A DNA stretch of 64,000 bases from Gaiella sp038230035 (GCA_038230035.1 JBBRNX010000016.1:16101-80100), one strand, 5' to 3'. Positions 41,590 to 51,194 are shown, counted from the stretch's first letter. The notes: generated from the sequence alone by a model not told the origin. Made by a program: numbers and translations.

Positions 41590-41750
41590 AGTGCCCCCTC
41601 GAGTGATGCTGCCTCGCTCCTCGGACGCGAGGAGCAAGCCAGGCTAGGACGCAGGGAGCACCAATACTTAGTATTGGTACGACTGAGGACGACGCATGGC
41701 GCCGCTCATCGCGTCCGAGGGGCCAGGATTGCATTGCTCGAGGGGGCACT
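41590..41750. repeat. Long hairpin element, copy 2, filling the qcrA-qcrB gap
   Basis: Outer arms AGTGCCCCCTCGAG (41590-41603) and CTCGAGGGGGCACT (41737-41750) are perfect complements, extended inward by ATGC/GCAT with G-U pairs. A second stem CCTCGGACGCGA (41619-41630) / TCGCGTCCGAGG (41709-41720) is also perfect. The core GGACGCAGGGAGC (41648-41659 region) precedes ACCAATACT / AGTATTGGT (41660-41668, 41670-41678) and GACTGAGGAC (41681-41690). The core flanks match copy 1 at 12613. It contains the qcrB ribosome binding site and begins two bases after the qcrA stop. Confidence 0.8.
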
Positions 41751-41751
41751 A

Positions 41752-42669
41752 CTAGCGCCCCGGCACCGGGATCGGGTAGAGCCAGCGCTCGATCCCATCG
41801 ACGTGGACGCCGGGTGATGCAGACGTGTAGCGCGAGATCTTTGCGTCCGCGCCCGTGCCCTCGACGTGGCCGACCGAGAAGAGCGTCCCGAGGACGAGGT
41901 GGCCGTTGACGATCGAGAAGGCGAAGCGGTCGAGCGAGCGGACGGGCGGCCCGGCGATGCGGTTGCCTTCGTTGTCGTACTGGCCGCCGTGACACGGGCA
42001 GCCGAAGCCGGCGGGGAAAGCGGGAATGAGCGTCGCGCCCTTGACCTCGATCTTCTTCGCGTCCGCGACGATGCCGTTCGGCTGGATCGGGCACCCGAGG
42101 TGGGCACAGCGGCTGTAGATGACCGTGAAGCTCGGCACCTGCTTGCCGTTGGCGGTCGTCAGGCCGTTGTTGCGGATGAAGGCCGTCTTGCGTGAGACCT
42201 CGCCCTGGCTCGGATCCTCGAGGAACGTCGCGACGATCCACTTCGTCTCGGGGAAGTTAGTGATTGGGCCGAGGTCGACGGGCTTCGTCTTGTGGCTCTC
42301 GAACGCCGGCAGAATCGAGAAACCGAGGACCGGAAGCGTCACGAGCCCTCCGATCGCCGCGCCCAGGCCGAGCGTCGCACCCTCGAGGAAGACGGAGCGG
42401 TCGTACGTCGGTAGCTCTTCGGCAGCCGCCGGCGTAGCAGATGCGCTCATCGTGACGTCCGTCCCCGGCGCCGAGGCGGTCGCGAGTCGTGCGCCGCCCA
42501 TGAGGTCGCGGATCCAGAGGTAGCCGAACGCGGCACCGAGCACGGCCCCGATGGCGGCGATGGGCCAGGAGCCGAGCACGAGGCCGAGCAGCAGACACAC
42601 GACGCCGATCGCAAAGCCGACCGGCCAGAGGCTCGGCGCCGGGACGTGCGCCTTGTTGTCTGAACTCAC
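41752..42669 (-). CDS. qcrA: Menaquinol:cytochrome c reductase, Rieske iron-sulfur subunit
   Basis: 305 residues. The two cluster-binding boxes are SRCAHLGCPI and GFGCPCHGGQYD, with the disulfide Cys of the Rieske fold. Two extra N-terminal membrane helices (VGFAIGVVCLLLGLVLGSW and IAAIGAVLGAAFGYLWI) precede the usual anchor (GATLGLGAAIGGLVTLPVLG), giving three helices, a layout typical of actinobacterial QcrA. GPPVRSLDRFAFSIVNGHLVLG follows the second box. It is 44 bases after ubiD and is separated from qcrB by the long hairpin. Confidence 0.92.
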   Translation of the reverse strand: MSSDNKAHVPAPSLWPVGFAIGVVCLLLGLVLGSWPIAAIGAVLGAAFGYLWIRDLMGGARLATASAPGTDVTMSASATPAAAEELPTYDRSVFLEGATLGLGAAIGGLVTLPVLGFSILPAFESHKTKPVDLGPITNFPETKWIVATFLEDPSQGEVSRKTAFIRNNGLTTANGKQVPSFTVIYSRCAHLGCPIQPNGIVADAKKIEVKGATLIPAFPAGFGCPCHGGQYDNEGNRIAGPPVRSLDRFAFSIVNGHLVLGTLFSVGHVEGTGADAKISRYTSASPGVHVDGIERWLYPIPVPGR

Positions 42670-42712
42670 CTCACGACCTCCGCGCCATTCAACAGTTCCG
42701 TCCTTGTCGCTG

Positions 42713-44227
42713 TCAACGACGTACCAGCTGCCTCAACCCACGCCTGCGAGCGCCATTCTTACCGATCGCCGGGACGGATGGTGCAGGTATCGCGTACTCC
42801 GCCCAACGTCCGTCGACGAGCGCGCGGATCTCGTCGCTCATCACGATCGGCTCGGGCCATTCACGCGCACCTTCCGCCGGTCCTTTCGCGGTCGCGTCGA
42901 AGCCGATCTTGCCACCGTACGACTGCAGCGTCGGCGAGTGGTCGAGCTGGTCGAGCGGTCCTTCGGCAAGCTCGATGTCGCGCTTCGGGTCGACGTTGGC
43001 GCAGACCTGGAAGAACACCTGCTCGTAGTCGTGGACGTCGACGTGCTCGTCGACGACGACGACCGACTTCGCAAGCGACAGCAACCCGAGCCCCCACACG
43101 GCGTGCATCACCTTCCGCGCGTGGCCGGGGAAACGCTTGCGAATCGAGACGATGACGCAGCCGTGGAACGCGCCAGCCGCAGGCAGGTCGTAGTCCACTA
43201 TCTCGGGCACGCTCATCCGAATCGCCGGCAGGAAGATCCGCTCGGTGGCCTTTGCGAGCCACTCGTCTTCCGCGGGAGGGACGCCGACGACGATCGATGG
43301 ATAGATCGCATCGCTGCGCATCGTGATCGCGCTGATGCGGAAGATCGGGAACTCCTCGGCCGGCGTGTAGTAGCCCGTGTGGTCGCCGAACGGACCTTCG
43401 AGGCCGACGTCGTCGCGCGAGACGGTTCCTTCGAGGACGATCTCGGCGTTCGCGGGCACCTGCAGATCGATCGTCTTGCACTGGACGAGCTCCACCGGCG
43501 AGCCTTTCAGGAAGCCGGCGACCATCAGCTCGCCGATGTGCTTCGGCAGCGGCGCAGAGGCGGAATACGCCGTGACCGGATCGAGGCCGAGCGCGACGGC
43601 GACGGGGATCGTCCCGTCAGGCGAGGCGAGCAGGTCGGCGCGGCCGTCCTTGTGGATCTGCCAGTGCATGAACGTGGAGCGCCGGTCGATCTTCTGCATC
43701 CGGTACATGCCGACGTTGCGCACGCCCGTGTTCGGATCGCGCGTAATCACTGCCGGGAGAGTGATAAAGGGAGCCGGGTCGCCGGGCCAGCAGCGCATGA
43801 TCGGCAGCGCGTCGAGGTCGACCTCGTCGCCGGTGAGCACAACCTCTTGGCACGGCGCCTTGGAGACGTCCTTGGGCATCGAGTCGGCGATCGACTTCAG
43901 CTTGCCGAGGCTCCTCACCTTGTCGACGAGCCCTTGCGGCGGCTGCATCTCGAGCACGCTCTCGAGCTTCTGCGCAACGTCGTCGAGCTTGTCGACGCCG
44001 AACGCCATGCACATCCGCTTCTCGGTGCCAAACTGGTTGATGAGGAGTGGGTGGCGCGAGCCCTTCACGTTCTCGAACAGGAGCGCTGGCCCCCCGACCG
44101 CGACCGTGCGGTCGACGATCTCGGTGATCTCGAGATCTGGGTCGACCTCTGCCGCCACACGAACGAGTTCGCCTTCCTTCTCGAGAAGCGCAATCCAGTC
44201 ACGGAGATCGGAGACGGGCGAAGCCAT
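42713..44227 (-). CDS. ubiD: UbiD-family decarboxylase (menaquinone biosynthesis, MqnL-like)
   Basis: 504 residues. Uses prenylated FMN to decarboxylate an aromatic acid. The conserved KGSRHPLLINQFGTEKRM, DVDLDALPIMRCWPGDPAPFITLPAVITRDP, GMYRMQKIDRRSTFMHW and the catalytic E-x3-R-x5-E-type region around EIVLEGTVSRDDVGLEGPFGDHTGYY are all present. In the futalosine route it acts on the prenylated 6-carboxynaphthoquinol. First gene of the ten-gene menaquinone/bc locus; TAGACT lies eight bases before the ATG. A long open frame on the other strand here is a codon-bias shadow. Confidence 0.92.
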   Translation of the reverse strand: MASPVSDLRDWIALLEKEGELVRVAAEVDPDLEITEIVDRTVAVGGPALLFENVKGSRHPLLINQFGTEKRMCMAFGVDKLDDVAQKLESVLEMQPPQGLVDKVRSLGKLKSIADSMPKDVSKAPCQEVVLTGDEVDLDALPIMRCWPGDPAPFITLPAVITRDPNTGVRNVGMYRMQKIDRRSTFMHWQIHKDGRADLLASPDGTIPVAVALGLDPVTAYSASAPLPKHIGELMVAGFLKGSPVELVQCKTIDLQVPANAEIVLEGTVSRDDVGLEGPFGDHTGYYTPAEEFPIFRISAITMRSDAIYPSIVVGVPPAEDEWLAKATERIFLPAIRMSVPEIVDYDLPAAGAFHGCVIVSIRKRFPGHARKVMHAVWGLGLLSLAKSVVVVDEHVDVHDYEQVFFQVCANVDPKRDIELAEGPLDQLDHSPTLQSYGGKIGFDATAKGPAEGAREWPEPIVMSDEIRALVDGRWAEYAIPAPSVPAIGKNGARRRGLRQLVRR

Positions 44228-44350
44228 GCGGCGTCAGTCTATGACGAGGCGGATCCCTCGGCCCGCTCGGCTGCCCCAAGGACCCTGACGCAGCAACCTG
44301 CGGACTGCTGCGAAACGACGCCCAGGGGACACGGCTCGAAAGACCTTGCT

Positions 44351-44377
44351 AGTCAGATTGATCTGACTATAATAGTC
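44351..44377. promoter_or_regulatory. Twin palindromic operator and promoter of the VapBC-type module
   Basis: AGTCAGAT-TG-ATCTGACT (44351-44368) is a perfect inverted repeat, immediately followed and overlapped by GACTAT-A-ATAGTC (44365-44377). The -10 box TATAAT (44368-44373) is embedded and ends six bases before the antitoxin ATG; TTGCTA (44346-44351) is a fair -35 at 16 bases. An antitoxin dimer binding the palindromes would block the promoter, the usual autoregulation. Confidence 0.7.
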
Positions 44378-44379
44378 AT

Positions 44380-44679
44380 ATGGCTACGGCGTCGATCTCG
44401 GAGGCGAAGGCGAAGCTGAGCGCTCTGCTCGAGCGGGTCAAGGCGGGTGAGACCGTGACGATCACCGACCGCGGCGTACCTGTCGCGCAACTCACGCCGA
44501 TGCACGCGAGCGACGAGGTCGACTGGGATGCACGGCTCGAAAAGCTCGAGCGGCAGGGGCTGGTCGTGCGGCCCAAGAAGAAGCTCGAGCCCGGCTGGCT
44601 GACGTCGCAGCCGCTACCGAAGTTTCAAGAGAGTGTCCTGGAGGCGCTGCTCGAGGAACGACGCGAGAGTGACCGTTGA
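44380..44679 (+). CDS. Phd/YefM-type antitoxin
   Basis: 99 residues. The N-terminal DNA-binding part MATASISEAKAKLSALLERV, ETVTITDRGVPVAQLTP is the Phd/YefM fold. The C-terminal tail (PKKKLEPGWLTSQPLP) is the flexible toxin-binding and neutralising segment. It is transcribed from a leaderless promoter with two palindromes. Its stop overlaps the toxin's TTG start (TTGA), keeping the pair coupled. The antitoxin would be degraded under stress to free the toxin. Confidence 0.9.
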   Translation: MATASISEAKAKLSALLERVKAGETVTITDRGVPVAQLTPMHASDEVDWDARLEKLERQGLVVRPKKKLEPGWLTSQPLPKFQESVLEALLEERRESDR

Positions 44680-45101
44680 AGTTCTGGGACACCTCCGCAA
44701 TCGTGCCGCTCCTCGTCGATGAGCAGAGTTCCGTCGCGCTCCGCGCCAGTGCCGATGAGGATCCTGGTCTCACCGTGTGGTGGGGAACGCCGGTCGAATG
44801 CACCTCGGCAATCGCGCGACGCGAGCGGCTCGAGACGGGCGGGGCGGAGAAGGCGCTCGAAGCGTTCGCCGTGCTCGACGGCTTAGGGGCTAGATGGACA
44901 GAGATTCCGCCGAGTGCGCAGCTCCGTGACGATGCGAGGCGTCTCGTCCGTGTCCACGACCTGCGCGCCGCCGATGCGTTCCAGCTCGCTGCAGCGCAGG
45001 TCGCAAGCGACGGGCGACCTGAGACGCTCGAGTTCGTGACCATCGACGAGCGGCTCGCGCTGGCAGCCCGGCGCGAAGGCTTCCCGGTCGTGCCTGTTTA
45101 G
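44676..45101 (+). CDS. vapC: PIN-domain toxin, VapC-like ribonuclease
   Basis: 141 residues from a TTG overlapping the antitoxin stop. PIN acidic residues are in place: FWDTSAIVPLLVDE (first Asp), TPVECTSAIARRE (Glu), LRAADAFQLAAAQV (two Asp area, with DLRAADAFQLA) and FVTIDERLALAARREG (final Asp). VapC toxins cut specific RNA sites when the antitoxin is lost. The end overlaps the convergent small membrane gene by four bases. Confidence 0.9.
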   Translation: MKFWDTSAIVPLLVDEQSSVALRASADEDPGLTVWWGTPVECTSAIARRERLETGGAEKALEAFAVLDGLGARWTEIPPSAQLRDDARRLVRVHDLRAADAFQLAAAQVASDGRPETLEFVTIDERLALAARREGFPVVPV

Positions 45102-45262
45102 AGCGGGCGCTTCTTCGCGGCTTGGCGCTTGTGCGCCAGCTTGTGGCTCAGCTCGCCGAGCGCGATGACCGCGATGAGGACGAGGCCGACGACCAGCATC
45201 GAGAGCACGACGCTCCGGCCTTCCGAGGCGGCATCCGCGAGAAGCGACAGGGTAGCGACCAC
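45098..45262 (-). CDS. 54-residue single-helix membrane protein (haem operon end)
   Basis: GTG at 45260-45262, stop TAA at 45098-45100. Too short to be picked by length alone, but the composition fits a small membrane protein: an N-terminal VATLSLLADAASEGR, a strong helix MLVVGLVLIAVIALG and a basic tail HKLAHKRQAAKKRPL. It begins 10 bases after the unknown gene at 45272 on the same strand, so it is probably fourth in the hemB-hemL operon. No family is recognised; the topology rests on the hydrophobic run. Confidence 0.55.
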   Translation of the reverse strand: MVATLSLLADAASEGRSVVLSMLVVGLVLIAVIALGELSHKLAHKRQAAKKRPL

Positions 45263-45271
45263 GGCGCGACT

Positions 45272-45800
45272 TTACCCCACCCGCCGGCCCACGTGTAGGT
45301 CGTGCGCAGAGCGTGCGCGCTCGACCGCGTCGTCTCCGGCTGTTGCTCGCGCCGTGTGCTCGAGCGCTGACGGATCGTGCAGCTCCCGCAGGCAGGCGCG
45401 AGGGGCGTCGAGTATGCCGGCGCCGAGCGACGACGCTGTCGCGGCCCACGCCGCCCAGTCGCCTTCGATGCCGTCCGCCTGACCTTGCGAGCAAAGCGAG
45501 ATCAGCTCGGCTAGGTCGTTGACCGCCTCGACGGAGCCGGTGGCCGCGATCCGGACGAGGCCGTGCGCGTAGAGGTAGTCGCCGAGGAGGAGCGCGGTGT
45601 CGTCGTCCGCGGGCGCGAACAGGCGCGGCCGGCCGAAGTGCAGGAGGTAGCCCTCGTAGATCGTCTCGACGCCTAGGGCGAACTGCGGTTCGCACAGTGC
45701 CGAGAACACCGGCTCGCGCCGCTGCTCGGCCTTGGGCAGCGCAGACTCGGCCCACAGCGGGCTCTCAGCGGCCGCCTCGCCGACGAGCGCGTCCCAGAGG

Positions 45801-45823
<23 letters not shown>
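45272..45823 (-). CDS. Unknown protein with a degenerate prenyl-synthase-like helical core
   Basis: 183 residues. No named family recognised. RPRLFAPADDDTALLLGDYL and YAHGLVRIAATGSVEAVNDL resemble the helix after the first aspartate-rich motif of trans-prenyl synthases; the true synthase in this window reads GDYLFARAFAELAATGD at the same place. It is half the length and lacks both DDxxD motifs, so catalysis is unlikely. The gene overlaps hemL by 23 bases and may encode an assembly or binding partner in haem synthesis. Confidence 0.55.
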
Positions 45824-47059
<1,236 letters not shown>

Positions 47060-47069
<10 letters not shown>

Positions 47070-48016
47070 GCTGCGAGCTCCTTTGTCCAGTACGAGACGA
47101 CGACGTCGGCACCCGCGCGGTTGATCGCGGTCAACGACTCGAGCGCGGCGGCGCGTTCGTCGAGGTGCCCCGCGGCAGCAGCGGCTTTCACCATCGCGTA
47201 CTCGCCCGAGACGTTGTAGGCCCACACCGGGCAGTCGAAGCGCTCGCGCACCGCGCGGATCACGTCGAGGTACGGCAGCGCGGGCTTGACCATCACAACG
47301 TCGGCGCCTTCTTCGAGGTCGAGCTCGCACTCACGAAGCGCCTCGCGGACGTTCGCCGGATCCATCTGGTAGCCGCGCCTGTCGCCTTCCGACGGGGTCG
47401 ACTCGGCAACCTCCCGGAACGGGCCGTAGAACGCGGACGCGTACTTGGCGGAGTAGGCCACGATCGGCGTCTCGGGCAGCGCCGCGCGGATCGCGCCGAC
47501 ACGACCGTCCATCATGTCGCTCGGCGCGACGGCATCGGCACCGGCCTCGACGTGCGAAACCGCGGTGCGCACGAGCAAGTCGAGCGTCTCGTCGTTCACG
47601 ACCTCGCCGTCGCGCAGCACGCCGCAGTGGCCGTGGCTCGTGTACTCGCAAAGGCAGACGTCGGTGAGCAGCGTCAGGCTGGGGACCTCGGCTTTGAGCG
47701 CCCGAAGCGCCCGCTGCACGATCCCGTCGTCGTCCCAGGCGCCCGAGCCCTCCTCGTCCTTCTCCTCGGGGATCCCGAACAGCAGCACGGCAGCGACGCC
47801 GAGTGCCTTGAGCTCGGCCGCCTCGCGCACGATCTCGTCGACAGAGCGCTGAGCGATCCCCGGCAGACCGTCTGCTGCGTTGACGACGCCCTCGCCCGGG
47901 CAGGCGAAGAGCGGCATGACGAAGCGGTCGAGATCGAGCCGCGTCTCGCGAGCGAGCGAGCGCAACGCATCGGTACGCCGCATCCGTCGCAACCGCGTAA
48001 TCGGGAATGCCGTCAT
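47060..48016 (-). CDS. hemB: Delta-aminolevulinic acid dehydratase (porphobilinogen synthase)
   Basis: 318 residues. Condenses two 5-aminolevulinates to porphobilinogen. The zinc-type Cys cluster is LLTDVCLCEYTSHGHCG. The two Schiff-base lysines are in VAYSAKYASAFYGPFR and DVVMVKPALPYLDVI. RLRRMRRTDALRSLARET and LFACPGEGV are in the N-terminal arm. TACCCT lies seven bases before the ATG (48024-48029), so hemB leads the hemB-hemL-unknown-unknown operon. Earlier pathway genes (hemA, hemC, hemD) are not next to it. Confidence 0.95.
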
Positions 48017-48023
48017 CGCCGGA

Positions 48024-48029
48024 AGGGTA
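48024..48029 (-). promoter_or_regulatory. -10 box TACCCT of the hemBL operon
   Basis: Minus-strand TACCCT ends seven bases before the hemB ATG at 48016, consistent with a start one base upstream of the codon. Confidence 0.35.
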
Positions 48030-48095
48030 CGCCAGACGCCTTTCCACCCGACGACTTGCGTTGCTTCGTTTGGATGAGCCGCGCGCTGGCGCGGT

Positions 48096-48101
48096 TAGTG
48101 T
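48096..48101 (+). promoter_or_regulatory. -10 box TAGTGT of the MFS pseudogene
   Basis: TAGTGT ends six bases before GTG 48108; the promoter of the decayed transporter gene is still intact in position. Confidence 0.4.
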
Positions 48102-48107
48102 CCGTTT

Positions 48108-49078
48108 GTGGAGACGAGTCGGATACCGCTCCGCCGCAACAGGGACTTCAACCTGCTCTGGACAGGCCAAGCGGTCTCTGACCTCGGCACGCGGGTTGCC
48201 GACATCGCCTTTCCACTCCTTGTGCTTGCCAGCACTGGTTCCCCTGGACGGGCTGGCATTGTCGGCTTCGCTGGGACGCTGCCGATCTTCGTTTTCTCGC
48301 TCTTCGCCGGAGCACTCGTGGACCGGGCGAACCGGAAGCGGCTGATGATCGTCTGCGATCTCGTCCGTTCGCTCGCCTTCGCGAGTCTCGTCGTAGCGAT
48401 GCTCGCCGGAAGCCTCACGTTCGGACACATCGTGACAGTCGCGTTTATCGAGGGCACCGGCTACGTCTTCTTCTCGGTTGCCGAACGCTCCGCGCTCCCA
48501 CAGGTGGTGACGGACGACCAGCTCCCGGACGCGCTTGCGCGCAACCAGGCGCGGGAATACACGTCGCTGCTCGCCGGCCAGCCGCTTGGCGGCATCATGT
48601 TCGCTCTCGGTCGCAGCATTCCGTTCCTGGTCAACAGCGTCTCCTATTTCCTCTCCGTCTTGACGCTCTCACGGATTGGCGTCGAGTTTCAGGCGGAGCG
48701 CGCGACGCCGCCCGGGCGGGTGCTAGCTGAGGTGAAGGAGGGAGTCGCCTGGTTCTGGCGTCAGCGGTTCGTCCGTGATTCCCAACTGCTTGCTACGGCG
48801 CAATGGTGGTGCTCCACCCGACCTGGAACGCCGTCGTCGGCGCGTATCGGCTGCGGATCACGCCGGACGAGTTGCAAGGGCGTGTCCAGAGCGTCTCGAC
48901 GCTCCTTTCGCTCGGCTCGGTTCCATTCGGCGCACTGCTCGCGGGCTTCCTCCTTCAGGCGGTCGGCACGACCCCGACCATTCTTGTGCTCACCGGCGTG
49001 ATGGTTGTCGTCGCCGTAGGCGCTATCGGTAGCCCCGCGATCCGCCACGCACCGGATCGCGCCGGCGCCGCACTGTAG
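48108..49078 (+). pseudogene. MFS transporter remnant (internal deletion and frameshift)
   Basis: The N-terminal part (GTG 48108 to about 48795) reads as the first six helices of an EntS-like MFS exporter: FNLLWTGQAVSDLGTRVADIAF, FAGALVDRANRKRLMIVCDL and SLLAGQPLGGIMFALG. The frame then changes, and from about 48803 a second frame gives TWNAVVGAYRLRITPDELQG and LLSLGSVPFGALLAGFLLQA, the tenth-to-twelfth-helix part. Roughly 90 residues between are gone compared with a usual 400-residue member. Neither piece can work alone. Promoter and start remain, so the loss is probably recent. Confidence 0.8.
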
Positions 49079-49158
49079 ACGCCTCCCGCGTGACCGGCGT
49101 GGTGTTGACGCCCTCTGCGCGGGCAGAAGTCCTGAATACTCAGGCAGACGAGCCTGAT

Positions 49159-50349
49159 CTAGCCGGAGCCTGCCGCGGGCGGCTCGGGCTCGACTTCCAC
49201 CGGGACGACTAGCTCGCCGCTTTTCCACTGCTCTAGCTGCACCCGCTCGCCGAAGAACTCCCAGATCGCGCGCAGGGCGGCCATCGTCGGTAACGCCAGC
49301 AGGACGCCCGGCAGGCCGTAGAGCTCGCCTCCCGCCAGCAGCCCGAAGATGACGAGCAGCGGATGCAGGCGAAGCGCGTTCGCCATCACGTTCGGCACCA
49401 CGATGTGCCCTTCGATCTGGTAGATGAAGACGAAGAGGGCCACGACCCAGATCACGCTGATCGGGTGGACGACGAGCGCGTAGATCGCCGGCGGCACCGA
49501 CGCCAGCCACGGGCCGATGTACGGGATCACCTCCATCACGCCCGCCCACACGCCGAACAGCAGCGCGTAGCGATCGGCGCCTGGCACGAGCCCGATCGCG
49601 CCGAGTGCCCACATCCCGATGCCGGCACTCAGGCCGATGATCGACGACAGAAGGATCTGCCCGCGCACGTAGCCGGCGAGAGCCTTCTCGATCCGCAGGG
49701 TCAGCGGCCGTCCGCCATGCGGCGGGAAGCGCCGATCGACCGCCGACTCGAGCCGCTGCATGTCGAGCAGCATGTAGATCGAGATCACCACGATCAGGAT
49801 CAGGTTGAAGAGCCCGATGATCACCGTCCGCGCCGCGCCCGTCGCAAACGAGAACGCCTTCTGGGTGAAGCTGGAGATGTCCTTTGCCTTCAGATGGTCG
49901 ATCCAGTCGGTCAGCTGCTTCTTCACCTTGACGCGCTGCAGGTGGTGGCTGTCGAGCCAGGCCTGGAGCCGATCGATATCCTGCTCGGCTCCGGTCTTAC
50001 CGGTCGCGGCTTCCTTCACCGTGACGTAGTCGTCGACGCGGCTCGAGGCGGTGCGGCTCTGGTCGACCACCACCGCGACGAGGCCGGCCACGCCGAGGCC
50101 GACACCGCCGAGAAACAGCAGGTAGACGATCGCCACCGCCGCGCCGCGCCGCAGACGGAGCCGCTGGACGTCGCGCACCAGAGGGTTGAGCAGGAACGCG
50201 ACAACCGCAGCGGTCAGGAAGAGGAACAGCGCGTGGCCGAGCGTGCTCGCCAGTAGATACGTCAGGACGAGGAGGACGGGCAGACCCGCGAGCTGGATCC
50301 ACCGTGGAATCTGGATCGTCGGGCTCGGCTCCGGACTTGGCTCGGTCAT
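49159..50349 (-). CDS. AI-2E family transporter-like membrane protein
   Basis: 396 residues with about eight membrane helices. LFLTAAVVAFLLNPLVRDVQ, LRRGAAVAIVYLLFLGGVGLG, then a long soluble segment (about 105-165), and VIPYIGPWLASVPPAIYALV and YQIEGHIVVPNVMANALRLHPLLVIFGLLAGGELYG are the family's conserved loops. Despite the name, members export varied compounds or antiport sodium; autoinducer transport is not implied. The C-terminus is a Pro/Glu-rich tail. Divergent from the LytM-like gene. Confidence 0.88.
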   Translation of the reverse strand: MTEPSPEPSPTIQIPRWIQLAGLPVLLVLTYLLASTLGHALFLFLTAAVVAFLLNPLVRDVQRLRLRRGAAVAIVYLLFLGGVGLGVAGLVAVVVDQSRTASSRVDDYVTVKEAATGKTGAEQDIDRLQAWLDSHHLQRVKVKKQLTDWIDHLKAKDISSFTQKAFSFATGAARTVIIGLFNLILIVVISIYMLLDMQRLESAVDRRFPPHGGRPLTLRIEKALAGYVRGQILLSSIIGLSAGIGMWALGAIGLVPGADRYALLFGVWAGVMEVIPYIGPWLASVPPAIYALVVHPISVIWVVALFVFIYQIEGHIVVPNVMANALRLHPLLVIFGLLAGGELYGLPGVLLALPTMAALRAIWEFFGERVQLEQWKSGELVVPVEVEPEPPAAGSG

Positions 50350-50420
50350 CGCCGCGTGATCGTATCGCCCCTTTCCGCAGTCGCTTGTCCGTCTCCCAGG
50401 CCTCCGGTACCGTCACCGTG

Positions 50421-51194
50421 ATGACAACGACCGCGCGTACCCGGCACGCGGCCCGGGCACGCACCCGGCGCCGGCGCTCGCGGCTGCGCGTCCGGCGGCT
50501 CGCTGTCCTCCTCTTCCTCGGCGCGGTCGCAACCGTCGCATTGCTAGTGACCTTGTTCGGGACGGACGCGAAGGCGCCCGCGCCCGTCGCTCCGATAAAT
50601 CCGATCGTCTCTCCAGCCGGACGGCCGGAGCAACAACCGTTGGCGACGGTCGGCAATCTCATCATCAGGCTTCCGGTCGCCTCCGATTCCGTTACGGCGA
50701 TCGGCTTCCACGGCAGCGCAACGGGTGCGCTCTCGTTGCAGCCCCTCGGCCGGCAGGCCAACGAAGGGCTGCTGGCACGGCTGTGGCATGGGATCGCAGG
50801 ATCTTCGAAGGAGGGCCCGGCATGGTTCCAACTCGGAGGTGAAGCCGGGCCGGGCACAGGCGTGATGGATGTCGGAGCGCTACCGGGAACCGATGTGTAC
50901 GCCCCGGTCAACGGGACAATCGCCGCGATCACCGACTACATCGTCAGCGGCAAGAAGCACGGCGCACGAATCGACATCCGCCCCGCCTCGGCCCCCTCCG
51001 TTGTCGTGTCGTTGACGCACCTCGACGCCGACCCGTCGCTTGCGGTCGGATCGAGCGTGATCTTCGGCACCTCGAAGATCGGCACAGTGGCCGACATCTC
51101 CACGGTCGAGCATCAGGCGCTCGCCAGTCACACGAACGACGCCGGCGACAACGTCGCCATCGAGGCTCACTCGGCTCCGACGTCACTGCCGTGA
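50421..51194 (+). CDS. Membrane-anchored protein with degenerate LytM/M23-like domain
   Basis: 257 residues from ATG 50421 (GTG 50418 directly before it is possible). A very basic N-terminus (RHAARARTRRRRSRLRVRR) precedes a single helix LAVLLFLGAVATVALLVTLFG. The outer domain has VYAPVNGTIAAITDYI and VVSLTHLDADPSLAVGSSVI, which follow the M23 endopeptidase pattern. The His of the final HxH motif is missing (AGDNVAIEAHS stands where HLHFEV would be), and no N-terminal zinc ligand is clear. It is probably a non-catalytic wall-binding or amidase-activator-like protein. It overlaps the ymdB start. Confidence 0.65.
   Translation: MTTTARTRHAARARTRRRRSRLRVRRLAVLLFLGAVATVALLVTLFGTDAKAPAPVAPINPIVSPAGRPEQQPLATVGNLIIRLPVASDSVTAIGFHGSATGALSLQPLGRQANEGLLARLWHGIAGSSKEGPAWFQLGGEAGPGTGVMDVGALPGTDVYAPVNGTIAAITDYIVSGKKHGARIDIRPASAPSVVVSLTHLDADPSLAVGSSVIFGTSKIGTVADISTVEHQALASHTNDAGDNVAIEAHSAPTSLP

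Noticed and set aside
44289..44312. CGCAGCA / TGCTGCG hairpin between ubiD and the antitoxin gene
   Set aside because: Seven-base stem with ten-base loop upstream of both promoters; no position-dependent role visible.
42551..44419. 622-codon open frame on the plus strand across ubiD
   Set aside because: It is antisense to a complete UbiD decarboxylase, is dominated by Arg/Asp/His/Val and shows no family motif; a codon-bias shadow.
49127..49140. CCTGA-ATAC-TCAGG hairpin after the MFS remnant as a terminator
   Set aside because: Stem is only five bases and no T-run follows; could be chance.
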